NCBI GenBank assembly: GCA_964502005.1 | Contig: CAZCUX010000007.1 | Coordinates: 62,001 to 126,000, forward strand | Length of the DNA: 64,000 nt | Reading direction: 5' to 3' | DNA from: CAJWOS01 sp964502005 | GTDB lineage: Bacteria > Myxococcota_A > UBA796 > UBA2385 | In this document: positions 8,226-16,479 of the stretch, in pieces | Layout: each line of letters opens with the position of its first letter | Numbering within the stretch: the first letter of the stretch is position 1 | Notes under the pieces: generated by a model | What the model saw: only the letters and a program-made list of their open reading frames with translations | Told to the model about the DNA's origin: nothing | The model's database searches: none | Position numbers and translations under genes: made by a program

Positions 8226-8478
8226 GGTTTCTCCGTTGGGCGTGGGAATCAGCGCGGGATGGGACTTTCCACGCCGCGCGCTCCTTCGTGGCCGGAGCGC
8301 GCGGCGCGGTCCGGGTCCGGAGGGGAGCTGCTTGTGCATGCTGGTTCAACACCGGAGGATGGACCGTGTGTCACCTATCGTTTCTTCATCTGCAATTGCC
8401 GCAAGAGTGTCGCCGAATGGGCGGGGTGTCTTTCCGCGGACATCGTATGTTGGGTACCGGAGGGCGCGATTTGCGATA

Positions 8479-10569
8479 CTAATCACCGTATAAATACCGG
8501 TATGTTTGCATATAACCCAATACATTGCGGACATATCGCCGGGTCTCCGTAAAGCCGATGTCTTCGGCGAAGCGGTCCGGCTCGGGAGGGCTTGGATATG
8601 CAGAAAGCCAACGCTCGACCGCTTCGGCGCCACCGTTGTACCCCGCGATGACAGCGGGAAGGTCGGGGCCCGCAAGGCGACCGGCGAAGCGCGCGTGTAG
8701 GCTTCCAAGCTCAGCGATTCCCAATGCAGCGTTGACGCCGGGGCGGTAGAGGTCGTCGGGATGAAACGGCTGGTCGCCAAAAACGCTTGGCTGAATATTG
8801 GCCGCGACTTCGGGCATGAGTTGCATGAGGCCGCGGGCGCCAACCGGGCTCGTGACCCAAGGCTTGAGTGCGCTTTCTGCGGTCATGATGCCGAAGGGGA
8901 GGTTCGCGGGAAGGTCCAGCGCTTCGGCCCGGCGAACGGCTTCGGTGTCCAGTGGCCGTGGCGTACATGCCGCAGTGGCTGCGGGTATCGGTGCATCGCC
9001 GCGCCCCGATTGGCAAGAGCCGCTGACGAGCGAACGCGCAGTGCCGTAGTCGCCGGCTTGCAGCAGCACATGGGCCATTGCAACACGACCTGCCTGCGAG
9101 CTTTTTGCGGTAGCGACCAGGGGGCCAAGCTCCGCGCGTGCCCAATCGTCGAGGCCGACGGCGGCCAAAGCCGTGCCGGCGCTCCACGCAGGGGAAGACG
9201 TGAGGGCTGGGGGGGCGGGAGGTGCGATCTCGACGGCACGGCGGGCGTGGGACTCACCCAAACGCCACTCGGCAAACCACGCGTAGCCGCTATTGGGCCA
9301 TCGCCGGCGTACCTCGGCGTAGCCCGCGCGGGCAGCGGCGGCGTCACCTTTGTCGGCGGCGATATGGGCCTGCCAATAGCGGGCGCCAGCGGCGAGTCCG
9401 CTTCCACCATGGTGCTGTAGAACGTCCGTCATTGCAGCGTTTGCAGCGTCGAGGTCGCCGTTTCGATACAACGACCATGCGATAAACCAGCGCGCTTCGT
9501 CGGCGTGGGCGCTCGAAGGGTACCGTTGTAAGTGCGTCCGAAACAATGGTATTGCCCGCGCAAGGTCGCCTTTGTCATAGGCAAGATAAGCGACTTTGAA
9601 GGAAGCAGTATCCCCTTGTTTGGTGCTTGGGTCTGAAGTATATAGCGCGGTATAAAGAGTAGCCGCTGCCTCGTAGTTTCCCGTTCGGGACATCGCAAGC
9701 GCATGGTCAAAGCGCTCGTCGGCGGTGGGAGAGGGAATTCGGCTGAACCACTCGACCGCCTGGGTATAGTCCTTGGCGCGAAAACAGAGCTTCGCCATGC
9801 GGCGAATGGTCGCGGGGTCGCTGTCCTGGCGCGGCAATGGGGCGATGAGCGCGAGGGCTTCGGGGTACAAGCGCAGGCTTTCGTAGGTCTTGGCGCGCTC
9901 TTTTGCGCGTGCGCGGCCTTCTGCTTGGGTGATGTCCGCGAGGTTTACGCCTTGGCTTCGCAGCAAATCCTCGGCCTCTTTGGCGCGTGGACTGGTCGGA
10001 TTGAGTGTCCAAATCGCTTCGAGCACGGGGCGAGCGGCGGTCGGTTCGCCGCGCAGAATCGCGCCTTGGGCGAGCCACCAGCGAATCTCGGCTGGGTCGG
10101 CACCGCCTGGCTCGGGAAGCGCCCCTCGCTCGCTGATTTCACCGGTCATCAGGGCGTTGAGGGTGGCCTTTCCGGCGGCGTGGGCCCCCATTTGAACCTG
10201 CGCCATTCCCAGCAACATCTTTGCGCGGCGCCCCGCGGGGCCGGGAAGGTTGACGGTTTCTAAGAGTTGTGCCGCACCCGACGGGTCACCGCGGGAAAGT
10301 CGGACTTCGGCTTGCACCAAGCGCCCATATGGGGCGAGGGTGGCCCCGGGTGCAAGGGCGGCGAACATCTCTGCCTTGTCGAGGTCGCCGGAGGCCAAGG
10401 CACAACGGGCCAGCGCCAGCGCGTCAGCTTCGCCGGACACGCCGGTAGATGCTCCCGAGAGGTCCGCCATCGCCACACGGCAATCTCCTGCCCGCAAGGC
10501 AGCGCGTGCAGCGTCGGCGAGTGCCCAGGCGGGAGAAGTCAAGCCAAGCCATATTACCATCCACATCAT
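8479..10569 (-). CDS. TPR-containing soluble lytic transglycosylase
   Basis: The C-terminal 150 residues are an SLT domain. GIMTAESALKPW holds the catalytic Glu, followed by SPVGARGLMQLMPEVA and the AGYNGG motif, all diagnostic of lytic transglycosylases that cleave peptidoglycan to 1,6-anhydromuramyl products. The preceding 500 residues are helical TPR-like repeats, as in the Slt70 doughnut. The double ATG at 10566-10569 starts a short signal peptide (MMWMVIWLGLTSPAWA), indicating periplasmic export. The 696-aa length fits Slt70-type enzymes. The gene lies 34 bases after the stop of the barrel-fusion gene, so the two are probably cotranscribed. Confidence 0.88.
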   Translation of the reverse strand: MMWMVIWLGLTSPAWALADAARAALRAGDCRVAMADLSGASTGVSGEADALALARCALASGDLDKAEMFAALAPGATLAPYGRLVQAEVRLSRGDPSGAAQLLETVNLPGPAGRRAKMLLGMAQVQMGAHAAGKATLNALMTGEISERGALPEPGGADPAEIRWWLAQGAILRGEPTAARPVLEAIWTLNPTSPRAKEAEDLLRSQGVNLADITQAEGRARAKERAKTYESLRLYPEALALIAPLPRQDSDPATIRRMAKLCFRAKDYTQAVEWFSRIPSPTADERFDHALAMSRTGNYEAAATLYTALYTSDPSTKQGDTASFKVAYLAYDKGDLARAIPLFRTHLQRYPSSAHADEARWFIAWSLYRNGDLDAANAAMTDVLQHHGGSGLAAGARYWQAHIAADKGDAAAARAGYAEVRRRWPNSGYAWFAEWRLGESHARRAVEIAPPAPPALTSSPAWSAGTALAAVGLDDWARAELGPLVATAKSSQAGRVAMAHVLLQAGDYGTARSLVSGSCQSGRGDAPIPAATAACTPRPLDTEAVRRAEALDLPANLPFGIMTAESALKPWVTSPVGARGLMQLMPEVAANIQPSVFGDQPFHPDDLYRPGVNAALGIAELGSLHARFAGRLAGPDLPAVIAGYNGGAEAVERWLSAYPSPPEPDRFAEDIGFTETRRYVRNVLGYMQTYRYLYGD

Positions 10570-10603
10570 GTTGTATTGTTTTCCTATGTGTGGGGTATGG
10601 TGT

Positions 10604-13600
10604 TCAAAATGAGCCGCCGATGCGGAAATAGGCACCCTCGGGGGAGCCGAGTGAGATGGCGCCGGCGCCGCGAAGTCCAAAACCATAGCCTGCGCGGAGG
10701 GAGAGGGGAACGCCCCAGCCGATAACGGTTGAGCCGCGAATTTCTGCTCCGGCGCCCACGCGGCTGTCGGCGAGGATTGCCTCTTGTTCACTTGGATTGT
10801 TGAAGGCATTTCCGGCGTCAACAAAGCCAACCATAGATAAGTTTCGTATAAATACAGGCAAGAGGCCAAAGCCGCGGTCGAGCCAAACCAATGGGAAGCG
10901 ATACTCTCCGCTCGCGAGATAGTACCAGTCGCCGTAGACTGTGGCGTAAGGAAAGCCTCGGAGCGGTCGGAATTCCGAGGGCAGCGTGTATGCCGAGGAC
11001 TCGCCGTAGTTTCCGCCCAATCGAAATGAGCCTTGCGTCAGTTGGTCGCCAAACGATGCGCCGCCGGCGAGGCGTGTAGCGAACACATGGTTTTCGGCCC
11101 ATGGTGCTGTTCGGTATTCTCGCCATTCGCTCGTGACTTGCAGTCGCGTGAATCCCGCCAGGACTTCGTCGCCGGTGTTGGGGTCGGTGGTGTAGACCTG
11201 TGCGCCGAGCCAAGGGTGATTGAGGGAGCCGTTGATCGTCAGGCCGCGGGCCGTCTCGGGGGAGATGCTGCGTGCATATGCGCGGCTACGTCCCAACATC
11301 CAGCCGCCGCCAATGCTACTCAAAAAGCCGCGGGTGGGCAAATACGGACGGTAGACATTATCGGGGAGTTCAAATTGCGGGGAGCGACTCTCGCCTGCCC
11401 ACTGGAAAAACACGGACTGGTATTCATTTACGGGCCACGAGACCTGTGCATATCCTGTGGTTCGTTTTTCCCAATAGAGGGTCGGTGACTGGGTAATGCT
11501 TGGAAGCCATGCTCCTCCTGATGACGGCGGAGTAGGGGCGGTCCACATGGTGCCGTAAGAGTTGGAAAGTGTATAAACACCAACGCTGAACACGGGAATC
11601 AGCGCATTGTACGCCGCCGAGACGCCCCCGCCGATATAGTCGCTATCTGTACGATATGAAACATAAGCGGAATAAAGATAGCGCCGGAGGGTATCGGTGC
11701 CGGCAATTGCGAGCGAGCCGAGGAGGCCGTAATTATTGGTGAGGGAAACGCCTGGTGCGATATACCGAGGGGCGAGCGTGGGCCACGGGGAGTACCTCTC
11801 GACGGGTACGGAAAAGGGGAAGTCTGCCTCTTCGCGGCTTGCGTCACCGGTACGGCTGGGGTCGTCGACCGCAGGTCCACCGCCGGGGGCGTCCCAAGGG
11901 CCGGTCTCCCATTCGCCCGTGGTGGAGCTATCTCCGGGCCGGCCCCAGGAGCCCGGTAGGGCGCCGAGCACATGAAGTGGGCCCCCCATTCCGTCGAGTC
12001 CGGGTACAAATCGGTCGTCCATGAGCGCGGCATGGGCGGCGCCCTGGGACAATGCGAGGTTTGCTTTGCGAACGCGGAACTTTCGGGTCTTGTCGGGCGC
12101 GCGAACATCCTCGGCGTCGATTTTGCCGGAAGGGTCACCTGGAGGGGGTTGTCGCCAAGTAGGGCCGGGTAGTACCGTGGACAAGGGGGCCGTGTCGACC
12201 AAAGGAGACGCGAGCAGGCCTTGGTCGGTCCAGAGGGTGCGGTCGACGTTGACGAACGCGATGTCCATTCCATCGCCGGAGTACGTTTCGAACACCAATG
12301 CGTTGCCGTCCGCGCGCAACGATGGCGCGAAGGCCCCGCCGAGCACGTTGGTGACCTGCCACAATCGCTCGGTCTCGAGGTCTACGGCGTAGATGTTGTA
12401 GACACCCGTTCTATCGGACGAAAACAGCAACGTGCGGCCATCTTCGCTGAAACGGGGGTCGATGTCGTTGGCGAGGTCTTCGGTGACCCGTCGTCGAATA
12501 TTGCCTTCAGCGTCGAGAATCCAGATATCACGCCGTCCTTCGTGCCAGACCGACATGACGATGTGGCGACCATCCGGGCTGTAGCGTGGGGTAGCGAGCT
12601 GGACATGGTCGCCCGGGTCAAAGAGCACCCGCTCGCTATGGTCGACCCGTACTTCGATGAGTCGGTTTTGCTGTGCGTCGTTTTGAATCGCCAATAGGCG
12701 GGAGCCATCGGGGGAAAAGGCGGGCGTTCGAGCGCGGGCACCATTGGTCAGAGAGTCAAATTGACCGTCGAGGCCATAATAATAGAGGTCATTATAAATA
12801 TTGAACCGGTCGACCAAATGAAGTGAGCTAAACGCCAAGCCTTCACCCGACGGTGTCCAGGCGAAGTCGGTGGCGTATCGCTGGTCGAGTTTTTCGACCG
12901 CGTTTTCGCCGTTCCCGTCGGCGAGATGAACCCGTGCGCCGGACTCCATATCCACGCACGACCACACCAATCGTGCGCCGTTGGGGCTAAATGTAGGCGC
13001 CGCGCATTGGTCTTCGGGAGCATTGAGTAAGCGAAACTCGGTAAGGCCTTTGGCGCGAATATCCGCAGCTTGGGCTTCGTATCTCGCGATCATATCTGCG
13101 CGCCATTGGCGGTACAAATGCGAGATGCGCTCGTCGAAGACCGCGCGGCCAGGCAACAGAAAAGGGATGCCGCCCCCATACGTGTGAATGAAATCGGTCC
13201 AGACCTGCTGTCCTTTTTGCTCCGCTACCCACTGCAAAAAGTCTTGCCCGAAAAGGTATCGAAGGTTTCCGCTGGGCGGCGCCATTTGGAAGCCATCGAG
13301 GTTTCCGAGCCGCGGAAACGGCTGCTCCAGGACGGTCATCCGCTTTATCATATCCGCGGTATTGGCCCGACCGCGTCCGTAGGGGGTGTGGACCGTCTCC
13401 TGAAAGGTAGCGTAGCCTTCGGTAATCCAGCCCGGCGACATACGATTCGTGCTGACAACCCGTCCCAATCCAAGTCGGAGCGCCCGGACGATCCCCTCCG
13501 TATTGTCAATATGCAGAATATGTGTGTATTCATGCGTGAGAATTGCATCAGTCCAGTCTTCATAGCTGGACAGTGTCGAGTCTTCCGTGGGTGCGGTGAC

Positions 13601-13918
13601 AAAGATGACAATGGTGTTGACTGGTAGTGTCATCGCGTAGCCATTCGCGGAGTCGGTGTTGTCCACCAGCACCACTTCCGTACGCGCCCGCGGTGACCAC
13701 CGCAGCTCTTCCGTCATTTCGGCCCAGATGACCTCCGCGGCCTGCGCGGTCTCTTCCGCGAGGAGCTCCTCTCCTCCATGAAAATGGATGCGAAAGTGCT
13801 CTGTGGTCAGCGTGCGCCACGTGAGGTCGGGGTGAAAGCTCGCCGCCGCCGCAGGGCGCGAAGCACTCCCCCATGCACCCAGGCATCCGAGCAGGACAGC
13901 GGCGGACAAGGCCCGCAT
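10604..13918 (-). CDS. Fusion of zinc metallopeptidase, TolB-like propeller and outer-membrane barrel
   Basis: The 1104-aa protein has a signal peptide (ATG 13918; a GTG at 13960 would add 14 residues). The N-terminal domain looks like a peptidase-MA gluzincin, with HEYTH at 129-133 and a downstream Glu in WITEGYATF (about 167). WD40/TolB-type propeller blades follow (about 300-600), with repeated FSPDGSRLLAI, YSPDGRHIVMS and FSEDGRTLLFSS. The last 370 residues are beta-rich, with long aromatic strands and a terminal Phe (RIGGSF), as in BamA/D15 barrels. The layout predicts an outer-membrane barrel carrying a peptidase-propeller head. Its substrate is unknown. Confidence 0.85.
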   Translation of the reverse strand: MRALSAAVLLGCLGAWGSASRPAAAASFHPDLTWRTLTTEHFRIHFHGGEELLAEETAQAAEVIWAEMTEELRWSPRARTEVVLVDNTDSANGYAMTLPVNTIVIFVTAPTEDSTLSSYEDWTDAILTHEYTHILHIDNTEGIVRALRLGLGRVVSTNRMSPGWITEGYATFQETVHTPYGRGRANTADMIKRMTVLEQPFPRLGNLDGFQMAPPSGNLRYLFGQDFLQWVAEQKGQQVWTDFIHTYGGGIPFLLPGRAVFDERISHLYRQWRADMIARYEAQAADIRAKGLTEFRLLNAPEDQCAAPTFSPNGARLVWSCVDMESGARVHLADGNGENAVEKLDQRYATDFAWTPSGEGLAFSSLHLVDRFNIYNDLYYYGLDGQFDSLTNGARARTPAFSPDGSRLLAIQNDAQQNRLIEVRVDHSERVLFDPGDHVQLATPRYSPDGRHIVMSVWHEGRRDIWILDAEGNIRRRVTEDLANDIDPRFSEDGRTLLFSSDRTGVYNIYAVDLETERLWQVTNVLGGAFAPSLRADGNALVFETYSGDGMDIAFVNVDRTLWTDQGLLASPLVDTAPLSTVLPGPTWRQPPPGDPSGKIDAEDVRAPDKTRKFRVRKANLALSQGAAHAALMDDRFVPGLDGMGGPLHVLGALPGSWGRPGDSSTTGEWETGPWDAPGGGPAVDDPSRTGDASREEADFPFSVPVERYSPWPTLAPRYIAPGVSLTNNYGLLGSLAIAGTDTLRRYLYSAYVSYRTDSDYIGGGVSAAYNALIPVFSVGVYTLSNSYGTMWTAPTPPSSGGAWLPSITQSPTLYWEKRTTGYAQVSWPVNEYQSVFFQWAGESRSPQFELPDNVYRPYLPTRGFLSSIGGGWMLGRSRAYARSISPETARGLTINGSLNHPWLGAQVYTTDPNTGDEVLAGFTRLQVTSEWREYRTAPWAENHVFATRLAGGASFGDQLTQGSFRLGGNYGESSAYTLPSEFRPLRGFPYATVYGDWYYLASGEYRFPLVWLDRGFGLLPVFIRNLSMVGFVDAGNAFNNPSEQEAILADSRVGAGAEIRGSTVIGWGVPLSLRAGYGFGLRGAGAISLGSPEGAYFRIGGSF

Positions 13919-14019
13919 CCTACCGCCGAGGCCGTGAAAATGACGAAAGGGTCGGGACACAGGGCCTCCGGATATGCAGTGGCCGCAGCAAAACTGGGGC
14001 GACCGCGGGGGCTTGCGGG

Positions 14020-14529
14020 TCAGAACCAGTACGTAACACCGGCCATCGCAGCCGTAGATGTTGCGATGCCTGTGGTGTCGCCGCCGACGTCGATGTCGAA
14101 ACCGAAACCCGTGGTCAAGCCAAGGTTGTCGAGGCCGAACAAAAATAGGTCAATGCTCGCGATGGGCTGCAGGCGGACCACCTCAACCCCCTCAACCTTT
14201 ACATATCCTGCACCCGCGCCTACATAAAAGTTCATATTGTCTTCAACGACCGTGCTAAACAGGAGGCGACCGCCTGCAGTAAACGAGCCTTCAACGCCTT
14301 CATAAGAGGAAAAGCCGGTGTTTCCTTCGATGACGAGATTGAAGGGCGTGTCACCGGTGGGGATACCATAACGAACGGCCAAAGCGGGACCGCCGCCCAA
14401 CTGGTTGTTGAAGCCGACGCCGAAGTGACCTTGGAGGTCTTTGGCGCTTGCAGCCGAAGGCAAGGTGACAAGGGCGCACACGGCGAGGCCCAGGGCGGAA
14501 ATGGTCCGAGGGGAGCGACGGGAGGGCAT
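14020..14529 (-). CDS. Small outer-membrane beta-barrel protein
   Basis: The 169-aa protein has a signal peptide ending ASAKD and then alternating beta-strands (GHFGVGFNNQLGGG, PFNLVIEGNTGF, NFYVGAGAGYVKV). It ends in Tyr-Trp-Phe, the usual BAM-recognised C-terminus. The size fits an eight-stranded barrel of the OmpW/OmpA-like type. I cannot name the family. It lies about 100 bases upstream of the barrel-fusion gene on the same strand, and a shared transcript is possible. The ATG at 14529 was chosen because it directly precedes the signal peptide. Confidence 0.7.
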   Translation of the reverse strand: MPSRRSPRTISALGLAVCALVTLPSAASAKDLQGHFGVGFNNQLGGGPALAVRYGIPTGDTPFNLVIEGNTGFSSYEGVEGSFTAGGRLLFSTVVEDNMNFYVGAGAGYVKVEGVEVVRLQPIASIDLFLFGLDNLGLTTGFGFDIDVGGDTTGIATSTAAMAGVTYWF

Positions 14530-14697
14530 GGGGGCGTCCGCAGGAGGTACGGGCGGCTGGGGAAGTGCCGCGCCGGCCAATGGGGGAGGGGAGGAGGGTG
14601 GAGCACGCGCGGAGACGGGCGTGCGTGGCTCGTAGGGTATTGCGCGACGGGGCCGATGACCAGCCCATCGCGACGCTTTGGCGTGGGCGCCCGAGCG

Positions 14698-15759
14698 TCA
14701 GTGCGCGCGAGAGCGGCTTCGGCGGGAAACGAGCGCGAGCCCGATGACCCACGAAAATCCGATGGCCCAAGGCGCAGAGCGGCCGCTGGTGGTGCAACCG
14801 ACCAGTTTGGGCACGCCTGCGGTGAGCGGATTGCCTTCTTCGTCCTGGCCATTGGCGCCGCCGGTACCGTCGCCGCCGCCGCTGCCGCCACCATCCAATC
14901 CCAAGTGACCGGCGACCCAACCGAAGGCCGAGTCACAAGACTCGCCGTAGGTGTAGGAGCCTTCCTCGGGGAAAACGGCCGTGGTCCCGTCGCTTTCCTC
15001 CCAATGGAAGTAGTATTGGTGGCAAGACGTTGCCTCCGGTGCGACGTCCGCGGCGTAGATGCCCATTTGGGCCTCGCCATACTCGAGCGCAAGCGGAAAT
15101 GCGATGCCATCGACGACGACATCGAAGGACGCCGGGCCGTCTGCGGCATACCAGTCGGCGCGAAAGGTCGCGTCGTGGGTGGCGGATTTTTGTTCGTGGT
15201 TCCCCATTTGCACGGGATGGGGCCAGTCGCGTTCGCCGCCGCCGAAATCTTGGGTGTAGTAGGTGCCCACAACGCCGGTTCCAAGCTCGGTGTATCCATC
15301 CAGCATGATGTTGGCGCGGTGTCCCGAAGAGCACATCCAGCCTTGCATGACGGTCGTGAAGCCGTCAGGGTAGCCGTAAGCGATGTTTTCGCCGGCGAAC
15401 GGAACATCGTAGTAGCGAGCGATCCGGTCTTGAAAGGAGGTCCCGTCGGAGGACTCGTGGGCGAAGTGGTTGTTGTCCACCATGTCCTGGCTGTGGTATC
15501 GACCTGCGTCATTCAAGTTGCGGTCGTAGCCAAGGGGGGGCAGGTGGACCTTTTCACCGGCCAAGAAGCTGTCGAACGAGCAGCCGCCGGCGCGGTATTG
15601 GTCGTCCCAGGCCTCGGGTTCGACGCGTACTACATTCGTCCAAACGTGCAAGTCGCGTTCTTCCCATGAGGGAAGCCCGTCAGCATCGACGTCGCCGTAT
15701 CCGGCCATTGCAGGGGCGCTGAGGCGGGACATCAAGAAAAGCACATGCAATGAAGTCAT
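14698..15759 (-). CDS. CAP/SCP-domain secreted protein with MYXO-CTERM-like tail
   Basis: The 353-aa protein carries a CAP domain, recognisable from YHSQDMVDNNHFAHESSDG, the ENIAYG motif and SSGHRANIML, with His residues in the usual cavity positions. A second beta domain follows (to about 290), then a Gly-rich linker. The tail is Cys (LVGCTTSG), a hydrophobic helix (WAIGFSWVIGLALV) and a basic end (SRRSRSRAH). CAP proteins are secreted and diverse in function; many bacterial ones have unknown roles. Its start codon overlaps the stop of the DUF2505-like gene (ATGA), showing translational coupling. Confidence 0.88.
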   Translation of the reverse strand: MTSLHVLFLMSRLSAPAMAGYGDVDADGLPSWEERDLHVWTNVVRVEPEAWDDQYRAGGCSFDSFLAGEKVHLPPLGYDRNLNDAGRYHSQDMVDNNHFAHESSDGTSFQDRIARYYDVPFAGENIAYGYPDGFTTVMQGWMCSSGHRANIMLDGYTELGTGVVGTYYTQDFGGGERDWPHPVQMGNHEQKSATHDATFRADWYAADGPASFDVVVDGIAFPLALEYGEAQMGIYAADVAPEATSCHQYYFHWEESDGTTAVFPEEGSYTYGESCDSAFGWVAGHLGLDGGGSGGGDGTGGANGQDEEGNPLTAGVPKLVGCTTSGRSAPWAIGFSWVIGLALVSRRSRSRAH

Positions 15760-16295
15760 CCGAGGCGCTCCTGAAGAAAGGTAAGAGCAAACTCTGCGGA
15801 CTCTTCGTGGGTTTTTCGGAGTCCGCTGGCGATTCCTTGTTCAATTCGCCCGCCCAGCGCCGGAATGGCAACCCGAACGGTGGCGTTGACAAAGCGTTCA
15901 CAAATGCCGGGTTCGCCCGGCACCTCGTTGAAGCCGTAGCTCCCTGAAATCTCGACGTTGCGAGAAATCCGTTGGCCACCGCGGGCGACTTCGGGCGTGG
16001 CCGTCCAATCCACCCGAAACTGGGCGGGGTGGATGGTTTCCTTGACCACATAGGCCATTTCGGTGGCGCCTGTAAATTTTTGCATCATGCGCGGCACTTC
16101 GCGGTTGAGCACATGGCGAACCCGACGCACACGCATCCCATTCTCTTCACCGTCGAACAGCAGCGTGAGGGTGCTGGTCGAGGGACGGTCGAGCGTGTGC
16201 TTCGTGCGCGCGGCAGTGTACGCGGCAGAATCGAGTGTGGCCCAAACGATGTCCCGGGGCCATGGAAACCGGTGCTTGATGGCGATTTGGACCAA
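15756..16295 (-). CDS. DUF2505-like/SRPBCC-fold protein
   Basis: The 179-aa product, from a TTG at 16295 with AAGGG upstream, begins LVQIAIKHRFPWPRDIVWA, the typical entry into a START/SRPBCC-like lipid-binding fold. The following beta-strands and C-terminal helix (RIEQGIASGLRKTHEESAEF) fit DUF2505. The function of that family is unknown. The open frame extends further upstream to 16586, but that part would cross the divergent promoter region and has no family resemblance. It forms a two-gene operon with the CAP protein. Confidence 0.65.
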   Translation of the reverse strand: MVQIAIKHRFPWPRDIVWATLDSAAYTAARTKHTLDRPSTSTLTLLFDGEENGMRVRRVRHVLNREVPRMMQKFTGATEMAYVVKETIHPAQFRVDWTATPEVARGGQRISRNVEISGSYGFNEVPGEPGICERFVNATVRVAIPALGGRIEQGIASGLRKTHEESAEFALTFLQERLG

Positions 16296-16354
16296 CGGAT
16301 TGCCCTTACGATGGGAATTGCGGATGGGGGCCAGGTGCGCGCACGCGCGGGACC

Positions 16355-16429
16355 CGGCGGAGCAAGGACCTTCAACACCCCGCTCCCACAGTTTCTGCCT
16401 ATCTCGAACCGCTGGACCTTGCTCTGCCG
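16355..16429. promoter_or_regulatory. Divergent promoter region with 13-bp inverted repeat
   Basis: CGGCGGAGCAAGG (16355-16367) and CCTTGCTCTGCCG (16417-16429) are inverted copies with one mismatch, 49 bases apart. They sit in the 184-base interval between the divergent DUF2505-like and subtilisin-like genes. The placement suggests an operator shared by both genes, or two half-sites of one regulator. The role is inference. Confidence 0.4.
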
Positions 16430-16479
16430 GTGCAGTTTTCGGCGATTCGATTAGTAGGCGAGAGTTGTCAGGAGTATCC

